From Erythroxylum novogranatense (lineage: Eukaryota; Streptophyta; Magnoliopsida; Malpighiales; Erythroxylaceae): a stretch of 64,000 nucleotides of DNA. Positions 46,386-58,124 of the stretch are shown piece by piece. The DNA lies in assembly GCA_029891385.1 (NCBI GenBank), contig CM057228.1:59279783-59343782 (forward strand), given 5' to 3'. Below the pieces are notes generated by a model. That model saw only the letters and a list, made by a program, of their open reading frames with translations. It was not told the origin of the DNA and made no database searches. How positions within the stretch are numbered: position 1 is the first letter of the stretch; each line of letters opens with the position of its first letter. Position numbers and translations under genes: made by a program.

Positions 46386-48052
46386 GTGGAGGGTGTTTGA
46401 ATAAATTTTTTTAATTAAATTTTATTTTTTTAATTATTTAATTATTATTTTCGGATTATTTAATTATTTTTCCATATTATAGAAATTATGACCCCTCTTC
46501 AATCGTTCGCTCATATCTTTTCTGTCTGACATCCGATTGACTTGGTTTTCGAAGCGTCCGATTGCTAAGACAGTGAATTTCATTTTTATGAGAAATTTGT
46601 GAATTTTTGAGATTAAATTAAGGGTGATTAATTTCATCAAAGTGAGTCGGGAAATTTTCCGAACACAGTTCAGTATTTTGAGAAATTCGGGATCTGTGGT
46701 GATCCGATTGAGGGGATTCTTGAGGCGAAATAAAATTAAGATCTGCGGCTACAAGTCATATGAAGAAAGTAAATTTCAATTTTGCCCCTAAGACTTAAAA
46801 TTTTTGAATTGAAGTTTGGATTAGTGTGCAGTTTTGGATTAAGAACATTTGAAAGTATATTGGGCATGACTTGTGCTCTGGTAATTGAAATGAGGCGATT
46901 CTTAATTTTAATTAAACTAGAGAAATAGAGATACAATTTTTATGAAGACATCGATGTCAATTTTGGGATTAAGAATGTTAATTTTTGGATGGAAATAACA
47001 TGCTGGAAAATGTGTTAGAACATGAACATATCTGAAATGTTTTGAGTATAACTTTCGATGTAGTGCTCAGAATTGCATGATTTTTGTGGCATTATCAAAT
47101 TAAGACATAGAGGAATATTTCTCTAGCAGGAAGTTTTGACAAATTCCTTCAAATTGATAGTGCGAAAAATGTCCACAAGTGAGCATGAGATAAAGTAAAA
47201 TATAGGGGCAAATTTGGAAATTAGGTATATATGAAAGGGTATTTTTGTCTTTAATCAATTTTTAATGACATGGCACCTAACAATGAGATGAGTTGGCTTA
47301 TAAGGATGGGTCTACAAAATAAAAGAAGAGAATTAAAAGAGTGGAAGTCAACTTTTAGAGGAAAGAAGAAGAAAATAAGAAGAGAATGGAGAGAAGAAGC
47401 TTCAGCCATGGAGAAAGAAGAGAGAGAAGTGAGGATTTTTGAATTTTTAGGGTCCTAGCATAAGTTTTCCTTGGATTCAAAGGAAAAAGGTGGAAAAAAA
47501 ACTTGAAAGCTTCCCATGGGGCTTGAGAAATCCGAAATCCGAAATTCGAGAGAGAAAGAAGTAAGAGAAAATTTTCAACTTTGCGTTTTTGATGAAATTT
47601 TAGTTTAGAGATATGGAGAATGATATGGGTATGGGATATATGAAGTCAATTTTGATGTATATGCTTTAAGTTATGTTTAATTTTGAATGGAAAATTAATT
47701 AAGGTTTAGGCTTAATTTTGTGTTTGAGGATTTTGTGAATTATTGATGTAGAATAATAAATACTAGTATGAGTTTGTGAAATATGATATCAATTTTGTAG
47801 CAATTGTGATTTATGATATTGAATTTGTGTAAATTGGTTTAGGCCAATTTTGGAAATTGGAGATTTTTGAAATTGGTGATTTAGATATCTTGGAATTAGT
47901 ATAAATTAATGAATTATGACATCAATTTTAAGGATTAAGTTATTTATGAGGTTGAAATTTGATGAAATTGATTTAGGGAATGCTAAATTGGAAGGAAGAA
48001 AGGAGAAATGGCCAAATTGAAGCTTGGAACAAATTTCTGGCATTAATTCGAG

Positions 48053-48868
48053 GTGGGTAGTATGTTTATTTATTGAATTTTAATCTAATCATGAATATTT
48101 GAAAAATTCAAGAAGCAAAATTTTTAAAAAATATGGTTTATGAAAATGTTTGAAAACTTGGTTTTCGGAATAAATTTTATGAAAATGCAAAGTTTATGAA
48201 ATTCTTTGTGTTTGAATTCTATGAATGATTTGAAAATGTGAATTTGAATAAGTTGGATTTTATGATTGAAAGAAATATTTGCATACCTTGTTGCGACTTT
48301 GATTGATATGTGAATTGATTGATAAATTGATGATTTGAATGTTGATGATGAAGTGATGTGCAAATTTTATACGCATTGATGTGATATGTGAGTGTGTGAA
48401 AAGTAAGATTTTTCAAATAGTGCCTTCGGGCAATCCGATCTTTTGTTTTCAATATGTGTTACATGGGTTTGGTTAGGTCCTTTAAGTGAGTTAGAGCACT
48501 GTCTCTATTTGTTTAAAGCCTTCTCCCGGCTGCGCGCTAGTGGCATTGAAGCTCCGATTTCGGACTCCCTTCACAGCTACACTGGACCGCTATGCGGGAA
48601 AGTGTAGTACGTTCTATTCACGATCGCATGCAGACCATTATCTTGAGAATGTGCGACGCTCTGCTTGGACGAAAAGTGATTGAAATGGTTTTGATCATGT
48701 TTTGAAAAGTGTGAGAAATAAGAAAAATATCAAATTTCCTACTATGGAATTTCTTTTTAAAAGAATGGCAAAGGTTTTTGCAAAGATGTTTTTTTGCTTA
48801 TTTTTTGATTTATAAACATATTATCCACGAGCTATTTTAGTTCACCCCCCTTTCATTCCCATCTCTAG
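48053..48868 (+). other. Putative intron-like segment in LTR2
   Basis: AG/GTGGGTAG to CATCTCTAG/GT, shorter than its relatives because part of the region after the hairpin pair is missing (about 48670). Confidence 0.48.
48577..48655 (+). other. Pair of LTR hairpins, LTR2
   Basis: CTACAC...GTGTAG (48577-48607) and CGCA...TGCG (48625-48655). Both loops contain a GACCrnTAT-type core. Confidence 0.65.
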
Positions 48869-49909
48869 GTATTCGAGCAGGATATCGGATGAAAGACTGT
48901 CAGAACATCAGTTCGATTTGTGTATGTTTCTGTATTTGGAATAATTTGGATTTTTGGGTAGGTTTAAGATATGGTTTGGAAAGCCATTAAGGTTTTGAAA
49001 ATGTTCGACTCATGAAAGTATTAAGTTATGAGATTGTACATAGATTTGAAATTGTGTATGGCTAAGGTTATGAACTTGTGTAAAATTTTGAGTACGATGT
49101 ATTTGAATTATAAGATTGTACATTAATGTGATTTATGGATTTGGTTATAATTATGACTGAGTTGTGTACGGATGTTTCTGATTAAAGATTGAGGATTATT
49201 GAAATGTTTTAGATATAGGAGTGTGTTTATCTGCTGAGATGCCGGACGGAGGATCCGGTAGATTTGGATGATTTTGTGTGATGGCTTGGCTATTTTAGAA
49301 GTGTTTATTTACCCTTGCAGGTTTTGGGTTAGGTTAAAGGCCGCTGTTATGCTACCGAAATTTCGTTAGATAATAAGTAGAAAAAGAAAAATAAATAAGA
49401 ATTAGATGTTTAAAAGATAGATTTTTGGGGTTGGATTGTATGTATAAAAATTTTGTTATAACTGAGAAATTAATGGAGAATGATTCCCAAAAATGGGAAT
49501 TTATTTGTATTTGATTGGCATAAGTTTGAATAAAGATGAGTATATAAAAAAAGAAAAGAAAAAGAAATGAAAGAAAGAAAAAAAAATTTGTACCGTATTT
49601 CAGATCGGTTAGTGTAGGTTTCCAACGGGAAGAGTGTATTTGTTCCAACAGATGTCAGCATTAATTCAGTCCGATTCGTTTATTCGATCTGTATTTGTTT
49701 CGTATTTCGGCTATTCGATAATACGATTTCGATTCGTTTGGTATTTTGCTTCGCTTTGTTTCGCTATATGATCCGATTCGTGTTTTCGTCCGTTTTGTTT
49801 GCTTTGCTTTTCGATTTGCTTCCGCTTTCGTTTTGCTTTTTGCTTCGTTCCTCATTTCTTTAGCTTTCGTTTTCCAGTTGAGATCCGGTTTTCGGATCGG
49901 GTCGCAACA

Positions 49910-50428
49910 TTTATGATATCAGAGCCAAGTATTAGGATCTTAACTATGCACATATGATTGATAAGAGTTTGTGATAAAATGGAATTAGTGGAAATGTGCT
50001 TTTGATGTGAATGACCCATCATGAATTGGTATTGTAAGAATGTGTTGATGAAGATGTCAACTGATGATTTGATTTCAGAAATGTGTTAAGAATAGTGCGA
50101 TTGAAATTTCTTGATGATGGTAAAAATTGAGTTTGATTATGCACTTATGAGAATGTGATAAGGAAAGTGTTCATGAAATTGAGACTTAAAATTCATGATA
50201 AATTAGGATGAATGAATTTTGATACTGAGGAATATTGGAAAGATGAGTTTGATGATAGGAAAATATGATATGGGTGGTATGTAATTCAAGAATTGAGAAA
50301 TATGTGTAATAAGGAAAAAGTGTTCATGATGATCTTCGTTTAGAAAGAAATTTTATGTAAGGATGAGTTACTCGGTGTTTCATCACGTATTGATTTCGAG
50401 GACGAAATTCTTTTAAAAGGGGGAAAAA
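49910..50428 (+). other. Gypsy A internal domain 2 (519 bp)
   Basis: TTTATGATATCAGAGCC (PBS with one change), about 450 bp of non-coding sequence, then TTCGAGGACGAAATTC and the tract AAAAGGGGGAAAAA directly before LTR3. No reading frame of note. Confidence 0.92.
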
Positions 50429-51640
50429 TGTTGGACCCCGATTTTTAAGTGAAAATAAGAAATATTCAAAAGTGGATGAGTTGATTGAAATGAAGTTAAA
50501 TAGCAAGAATTAAAAAGAAAAAGAGATACAATTTTTATGAAGACATCGAATGTCAATTTTAGGATTAAGAATGTTAATTTCTAGATGAAAATAACATGCT
50601 GGAAAATGTGTTAAAACATGAACATATCTGAAATGTTTTGAGTATAACTTTCGATGTAATGCTCCGAATTGGATGATTTTTGCGGCATTATGAAATTAAG
50701 AAATAGAGGAATATTTATATAGGAGGAAGTTTTGACAAATTCCTTCAAATTGATAGTGCGAAACATGTCCGCAAGTGAGCATGACATAAAGTAAAATATA
50801 GGGGCAAATTTGGAAATTAGGTATATATGAAAGGGTATTTTGTTCTTTAATCAATTTTTAATGACATGGCACCTAACAATAAGATGAGTTGTCGTATAAG
50901 GATGGGTCTAGAAAATAAAAGAAGAGAATTAAAAGAGTGGAAGTCGACTTTTAGAGGAAAGAAGAAGAAAATAAGAAGAGAATGGAGAGAAAAAGCTTCG
51001 GCCATGGAGAAAGAAGAGAGAGAAGTGAGGATTTTCAAATTTTTAGGGTTCTAGCATAAGTTTTGCTTGGATTCAAAGGAAAAAGGTGAAAAAAAACTTG
51101 AAAGCTTCCCGTGGGGCTTGAGAAATCCGAAATTTGAAAGAGAAAGAGGTAAGAGAAAATTTTCAACTTTGTGTTTTTGATGAAATTTTAGTTTAGAGAT
51201 ATGGAGAATTATATGGGTATGAGATATATGAAGTAAATTTTGATGTATATGCTTTAAGTTATGTTTAATTTTGGATGAAAAATTAATTAGGGTTTTGGCT
51301 TAATTTTGTGTTTGAGGATTTTGTGAATTATTGGTGTAGAATTATAAATACTAGTATGGGTTTGTGAAATATGATATCAATTTTGTAGCAATTATGATTT
51401 ATGATATTGAATTTGTGTAAATTGGTTTAGGCCAATTTTGAAAATTGGTGATTTTTGAAATTGGTGATTTAGATATCTTGGAATTAGTATGAATTGATGA
51501 ATTATGACATCAATTTTAAGGATTAAGTTATTTATGAGGTTGAATTTTGATGAAATTGCTTTAGGGAATGTTAAATTGGAAGGAAGAAAGGAGAAATGGT
51601 CAAATTGAAGCTTGGAACAAATTTCTGGCATTAATTCAAG

Positions 51641-52579
51641 GTGGGTAGTATGTTTATTTTTTGAATTTTAAGCTAAGCATGAACATTTGAAAAATTCAAG
51701 AAACAAAATTTTAAAAACAAAATATTATGGTTTATGAAAATGTTTGAAAACTTGGTTTTCAGAATAAATTTTATGAAAATGCAAAGTTTATGAAATTCGT
51801 TGCGTTCGAATTTTATGAATGATTTGAAAATGTGTCTTTGAATAAGTTGGATTTTATGATTGAAAGAAATATTTGCATACCTTGTTGTGATTTTGAATGA
51901 TATGTGAATTGATTGATAAATTGATGATTTGAATGTTGATGATGAAGTGATGTGCAAATTTTATATGCATTGATGTGATATGTGAGTGTGTGAAAAGTAA
52001 GATTTTTCACAAAGTGCCTTCGGGCAATCCGATCTTTTATTTTCGATATGTGTTATATGGGTTTGGTTAGGTCTTTTAATTGAGTCAGTGCACTGTCTCT
52101 ATTTGTTTAAAGCCTTCTCCCGGCTGCCCGCTAGTGGCATTGGAGCTTCGATTTTGGACTCCCTTCACGGCTACACAGGATCGCTATGCGGGAAAGTGTA
52201 GTACGTTCTGTTCAAGGCTGCACAGGACCGCTACGAGAATGTGCAGTACGTTCTGTTTGGACCGAACCAGACCATTTGATGTGTTCTGTGTGCTTTGTTC
52301 TGTTTATAAGTGTGTTACATGACATCTTTTGAAAAAGAAATGTGAAAATTTTGAGAAAGAAAATATTGAAGTTCTTCAACTGAAAAGTGATTGAAATGGT
52401 TTTGATCATTTTTTTAAAAGTGTGAGAAATAAGAAAATTGTCAAATTTCCTACTGTGGAATTTCTTTTTAAAAGAATGGCAAATGTTTTTGCAAAGATGT
52501 TTTTTCGCTTATTTTTCAATTTATAGACATATTATCCACGAGCTCTTTTAGCTGACCCCCCTTTCATCCCCATCTCCAG
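51641..52579 (+). other. Putative intron-like segment in LTR3
   Basis: AAG/GTGGGTAG to CATCTCCAG/GT, 939 bp, with the hairpin pair inside and GAGCT near the 3' side. Confidence 0.5.
52171..52246 (+). other. Pair of LTR hairpins, LTR3 (best preserved)
   Basis: CTACAC...GTGTAG (52171-52201) and CTGCAC...GTGCAG (52218-52246). The arms differ at one pair (A-T against G-C) in a compensated way. Loops share ACAGGAyCGCTA, and both are followed by TACGTTCTGTT. Confidence 0.75.
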
Positions 52580-53615
52580 GTATTCGAGCAGGATATCGGA
52601 TGAAAGATTGTCAGAACATCAGTTCGATTTGTGTATGTTTCTGTATTTGGAATAATTTGGATTTTTGGACAGGTTTAAGATATGATTTGGAAAGCCATTA
52701 AGGTTTTGAAAATGTTCGACTCATGAAAGTATTAAGTTATGAGATTGTACATAGATTTGAAATTGTGTATGGCTAAGGTTATGAACTTGTGTATAATTTT
52801 GAGTACGATGTATTTGAATTATAAGATTGTATATTAATGTGAATTATGGATTTGGTTATAATTATGATTGAGTAGTGTACGGATGTTTCTGATTAAAGAT
52901 TGAGGATTATTGAAATGTTTTAGATATAGGAGTGTGTTTATCTACTGAGATCCCGGACGGAGGGTCCGATAGATTTGGATGATTTTGTGTGATGGCTTAG
53001 GTATTTTAGAAGTGTTTATTTACCCTTACAGCTTTTTGGGTTAGGTTAAAGGCAGTCGTTATGCTGCCGAAATTTCGTTAGATAATAAGTTAAAAAAGAA
53101 AAATAAATAAGAATTAGATGTTTAAAAGATGGATTTTTAGGGTTGGATTGTATGTATAAGAAATTTTGTTATAACTGAGAAATTAATGGAGGATGATTCC
53201 CAAAAATGGGAATTTATTTGTATTTGATTGGCATAAGTTTGAATAAAGATGAGTATAAAAAAAAAGAGAAAAGGAAAAGAAAAGAAAGAAAGAAAAAAAA
53301 TTGTACCGGATTTCAGATCGGTTAGTTTAGGTTTCCAACGCGATGAGTGTATTTTTTCCAACGGATGTCGGCATTTAATTCAGTCCAATTCGCTTATTCG
53401 ATCCGTATTTGTTTCGTATTTCGGCTATTCGATAATACGATTTCTATTCGTTTGGTATTTTTTTCCGCTTTGTTTCACTATATGATTCGTTTCGTCCGTT
53501 TTGTTTGCTTCGCTTTTCGATTTGCTTCCGCTTTCGTTTTGCTTTTTGCTTCGTTCCTCGTTTCTTTCGCTTTCGTTTTCCGATTGGGATTCGGTTTTCG
53601 GATCGGATCGCAACA

Positions 53616-54134
53616 TTTATGATATTAGAGCCAAGTATTAGGATCTTAACTGTGCACATATGATTGATAAGAGTTGTTGATAAAATGGAATTAGTGGAAA
53701 TGTGCTTTTGAAGTGAATGACCCATCATGAATTGGTATTGTAAGAATGTGTTGATGAAGATGTCAACTGATGATTTGATTTCAGAAATGTGTTAAGAATA
53801 GTGCGATTGAAATTTCTTGATGATGGTAGAAATTGAGTTTGATTATGCACTTGTGAGAATGTGATAAGGAAAGTGTTCATGAAATTGAGATTTAAAATTC
53901 ATGATAAATTAGGATGAATGAATTTTGATACTGAGGAATATTGGAAATATGAGTTTGATGATAGGAAAATATGATATGGGTGGTATGTAATTCAAGAATT
54001 GAGAAATATGTGTGATAAGGAAAAAGTGTTCATGATGATCTTCGTTTAGAAAGAAATTTTATGTAAGGATGACTTACTCGGTGTTTCATTACGTATGAAT
54101 TTCGAGGACGAAATTCTTTTAAAAGGGGGAAAAA
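53616..54134 (+). other. Gypsy A internal domain 3 (519 bp)
   Basis: Same length and layout as internal domain 2; the PBS region reads TGATATTAGAGCC (two changes). Ends AAAAGGGGGAAAAA before LTR4. Confidence 0.92.
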
Positions 54135-56695
54135 TGTTAGACCCCGATTTTTAAGTGAAAATAAGAAATATTCAAAAGTGCATGAGTTGATTAAAATGAA
54201 GTTAAATAGCAAGAATTAAAAAGAAAAAGTGTGACAATTTGAAGAATTTAGAAAGTTTGACTTTTTGACCATTGAGAGTTGACTTTTGATTTAGTCAAAA
54301 TTTGAGAAAATGTTCAACATGAAACTTGTAGGTTATGTTAAGAGCTTTCTGTAGCCATAAAGTTTGCAATTTTTTGATATCGAGAGTGAAAGTTATGAAC
54401 AGTCAAAGTTTAGGTGTGTTATAGGTTGACTTATATTATGGCTGAAGTTTTGACTAAAAAATTTACCTAGTTAGAGGTAAATTGAGCCTTGAAGTTCTGC
54501 ATTAAAGTTGAAGGATTTGATTTGATTTTTATTTTGATATAAAGTACGGAATTTTTTTGATTAAGGAATAATAAGTTATTATTTTTACAAGTTTCTGTTA
54601 TGATTTTAGTATGATTATTCGAGGACAAAACTTTTGACTGACAAATTGATTTCATTAGAGGTCAAATTGATTTTTATGTCCTTCATAAAAGTTGTAGGTG
54701 ACTTTCTGATCTTCGCAGTGATATGAAATATGAGGTATTCAGAATTTGGAGGTGAAAGATATAAATTTTCAAAGTTAAATATTGTTTTCGTTTACATTAA
54801 ATTGGGGTAGTACATTTGATTGGCTTTTTGACCCATTTAGAGACAAAATTGATTTTTGAGATCTACATGAAAGTTGTAGAGCTTCCTTCAAGCTTTCCAT
54901 AGAGACCAAATTTGTCAAATTTAAAATTCGGAATCAAGAGTTACGTTTTTTTAAAAATTCAGATATATATACATATATATATTGAAAAAAAAAGATTTCA
55001 GAAGCTCTCTCGCGAGGGCGACTGCGAGGGCGACCAATCGCCCTCGCGAGGAGGGTGCTTGAATAAAATTTTTAATTATTTAATTATTTAATTATTATTT
55101 TCAGATTATTTAATAATTTTTCCAGATTATAGGAATTATGACTGCTCTTCAATCTTTCGCTCATATCTTTTCCACCAGACATCTGATTGACTTGGTTTTC
55201 AAAGCGTTGGATTCCTAAGACAGTGACTTTCATTTTTACGAGAAATTTGTAAATTTTTTAGATTAAATTAAGGGTGATTAATTTAATCAAAATGAGTCGG
55301 GAAATTTTACAAACACAGTTCAGTATTTTGAAAAATTGGGGATCTGTGGTGATCCTATTGAGGGGATTCTTGAGGTGAAATAAAATTAAGATATGGGGCT
55401 ACAAGTTATATGAGGAAAGTAAATTTCAATTTTGCCCCTAAGACATAAAATTTCTAAATTGAAGTTTGGATTAGTGTGCAGTTTTGGATTAAGAACATCT
55501 GAAAGTATATTGGGAATAACTTGTGCTCTAGTAATCAAAATGAGGCGATTCTTAATTTGAATTAAACTAGAGAAATAGAGATACAATTTTTATGAAGACA
55601 TCAAATGTCAATTTTGGGATTAAGAATGTTAATTTCTGGATGGAAATAACGTGCTGGAAAATGTGTTAGAACATGAACATATCTGAAATGTTTTGAGCAT
55701 AACTTTCGATGTCGTACTCCGAATTGGATGATTTTTGTGGCATTATGAAATTAAGACATAGAGGAATATTTCTCTAGAAGGAATTTTTGACAAATTCCTT
55801 CAAATTGATAGTGCGAAACATGTCCGCAAGTGAGTATGACATAAAGTAAAATATAGGGGCAAATTTGGAAATTAGGTATATATGAAAGGGTATTTTGGTC
55901 TTTAATCAATTTTTAATGGCATGGCACCTAATAATGAGATGAGTTGCCATATAAGGATGGGTCTAGAAAATAAAAGAAGAGAATTAAAAGAGTGGAAGTC
56001 GACTTTTAGAGGAAACAAGAAGAAAATAAGAAGAGAATGGAGAGAAGAAGCTTCGGCCATGGAGAAAGAAGAGAGAGAAGTGAGAATTTTTGAATTTTTA
56101 GGGTTCTAGCATAAGTTTTGCTTAGCTTCAAAGGAAAAAGGCGGAAGAAAACTTGAAAGCTTCCCATGGGGCTTGAGAAATCCGAAATTGGAAAGAGAAA
56201 GAGGTAAGAGAAAATTTTCAACTTTGTGTTTTTGATGAAACTTTAGTTTAGTGATATGGAGAATGATATGGGTATGGGATATATGAAGTAAATTTTGATG
56301 TATATGCTTTAAGTTATGTTTAATTTTGGATGGAAAATTAATTAAGGTTTAGGCTTAATTTTGTGTTTGAGGATTTTGTGAATTATTGGTGTAGAATAAT
56401 AAATACTAGTATGGGTTTGTGAAATATGATATCAATTTTGTAGCAATTGTGATTTATGATATTGAATTTGTGTAAATTGGTTTAGGCCAATTTTGGTAAT
56501 TGGAGATTTTTGAAATTGGTGATTTAGATATCTTGGAATTAGTATGAATTGATGAATTATGACATCAATTTTAAGAATTAAGTTATTTATGAGGTTGAAT
56601 TTTGATGAAATTGCTTTAGGGAATGTTAAATTCGAAGGAAGAAAGGAGAAATGGCCAAATTGAAGCTTGGAACAAATTTCTGGCATTAATTCGAG

Positions 56696-57632
56696 GTGGG
56701 TAGTATGTTTATTTATTGAATTTTAAGCTAAGCATGAACATTTGAAAAATTCAAGAAGAAAAATTTTAAAAACAAAATATTATGGTTTATGAAAATGTTT
56801 GAAAACTTGGTTTTCGAAATAAATTTTATGAAAATACAAAGTTTATGAAATTCGTTGTGTTCTAATTCTATGAATGATTTGAAAATGTGAATTTGAATAA
56901 GTTGGATTTTATGATTGAAAGAAATATTTGCATACCTTGTTGTGATTTTGATTGATATGTGAATTGATTGATAAATTGATGATTTGAATGTTGATGATGA
57001 AGTGATGTGCAAATTTTATATGCATTGATGTGATATGTGAGTGTGTGAAAAGTAAGATTTTTCAAAAAGTGCCTTCGGGCAATCCGATCTTTTGTTTTCG
57101 ATATGTGTTATATGGGTTTGGTTAGGTCCTTTAAATGAGTCAGTGCACTGTCTCTATTTGTTTAAAGCCTTCTCCCGGCTGCCCGCTAGTGGCATTCGAG
57201 CTTCGATTTCGGACTCCCTTCACGGCTACACAGATCGCATCAAGGGAAAGTGTAGTAATGCTCATTCAAGTCTGCACAGACTCGCTACGGAATGTGCAAG
57301 ACGTTTCGCTTGGACCGAACTGCACCATTTGATGTGTTTTGTGTGCTCTGTTCTATTTATAAGTGTGTTACATGACATCTTTTGAAAAAGAAATGTGAAA
57401 ATTTTGAGAAAGAAATTATTGAAGTTCGTCAACTGAAAAGTGATTGAAATGGTTTTGAACATGTTTTGAAAAGTGTGAGAAATAAGAAAATTGTCAAATT
57501 TCCTACTGTGGAATTTCTTTTTAAAAGAATGGCAAATGTTTTTGCAAAGATGTTTTTTCGCTTATTTTTCAATTTATAAACATATTATCCACGAGCTATT
57601 TTAGCTCACCCCCCTTTCATCCCCATCTCCAG
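56696..57632 (+). other. Putative intron-like segment in LTR4
   Basis: AG/GTGGGTAG to CATCTCCAG/GT, 937 bp, with the perfect hairpin GAGCTATTTTAGCTC (57593-57607), CTCAC and a C/T tract. Confidence 0.5.
57226..57297 (+). other. Pair of LTR hairpins, LTR4
   Basis: CTACAC...GTGTAG (57226-57255) and GCACA...TGTGC (57274-57297). Confidence 0.6.
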
Positions 57633-58124
57633 GTATTCGAGCAGGAGATCGGATGAAAGACTATCAGAAAATCAGTTCGATTTGTGTATGTTTCTGTATT
57701 TGGAATAATTTGGATTTTTGGACAGGTTTAAGATATGGTTTGGAAAGCCATTAAGGTTTTGAAAATGTTCGACTCATGAAAGTATTAAGTTATGAGATTG
57801 TACATAGATTTGAAATTGTGTATGGTTAAGGTTATAAACTTGTGTATAATTTTGAGTACGATGTATTTGAATTATAAGATTGTATATTAATGTGAATTAT
57901 GGATTTGGTTATAATAATGATTGAGTTGTGTACGGATGTTTCTGATTAAAGATGGAGGATTATTGAAATGTTTTAGATATAGGAGTGTGTTTATCTGCTG
58001 AGATCCCGGACGGAGGGTCCGGTAGATTTGGATGATTTTGTGTGATGGTTTAGGTATTTTAGAAGTGTTTATTTACCCTTGCAGCTTTTTGGGTTAGGTT
58101 AAAGGTAGTCGTTATGAAATTTCA

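Larger units (their letters stand above)
45492..49909 (+). repeat. Gypsy A LTR2
   Basis: 4418 bp, TGTTAGACCCC to GGGTCGCAACA. Carries the perfect hairpin GCGAGGGCGAG-ca-CTCGCCCTCGC at 46362-46385, the small frame at 47270-47458 and both LTR hairpins (48577-48607 and 48625-48655). Confidence 0.94.
50429..53615 (+). repeat. Gypsy A LTR3, internally deleted
   Basis: 3187 bp. Compared with LTR2 it lacks about 1.35 kb: after GCAAGAATTAAAAAGAAAAA (ends near 50522) it jumps to GAGATACAATTTTTATGAAG. Both sides are A-rich, so a short shared A/G run probably mediated the deletion. It keeps the small frame (50866) and the best hairpin pair. Confidence 0.93.
37638..58124 (+). mobile_element. Tandem array of giant gypsy LTRs with tiny internal domains (family A)
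   Basis: Order: LTR1 (37638-42176), internal 1, LTR2 (45492-49909), internal 2, LTR3 (50429-53615), internal 3, LTR4 (54135-58124, cut at its 3' end). Each LTR starts TGTTRGACC; LTR1-3 end CAACA; every internal domain starts with a Met-type PBS and ends with a polypurine tract. Intact LTRs are about 4.4-4.5 kb but the internal domains only about 520 bp, and none encodes a protein. TTTGA (37633-37637) precedes LTR1; the matching right copy is lost. Unequal recombination between LTRs of one element or neighbours would give this arrangement. Confidence 0.93.
54135..58124 (+). repeat. Gypsy A LTR4, 3' truncated
   Basis: TGTTAGACCCCG onward, following LTR2 until GTCGTTATGAAATTTC near 58123, where a minus-strand family-B LTR begins. 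The last roughly 600 bp and the CAACA end are missing. Small frame at 55921-56109; GC arms at 55011-55048. Confidence 0.93.

Noticed and set aside
37638..58124. Satellite DNA or centromeric tandem repeat
   Set aside because: The repeats have LTR termini, PBS and PPT and unequal lengths, so they are an LTR array and not a satellite.
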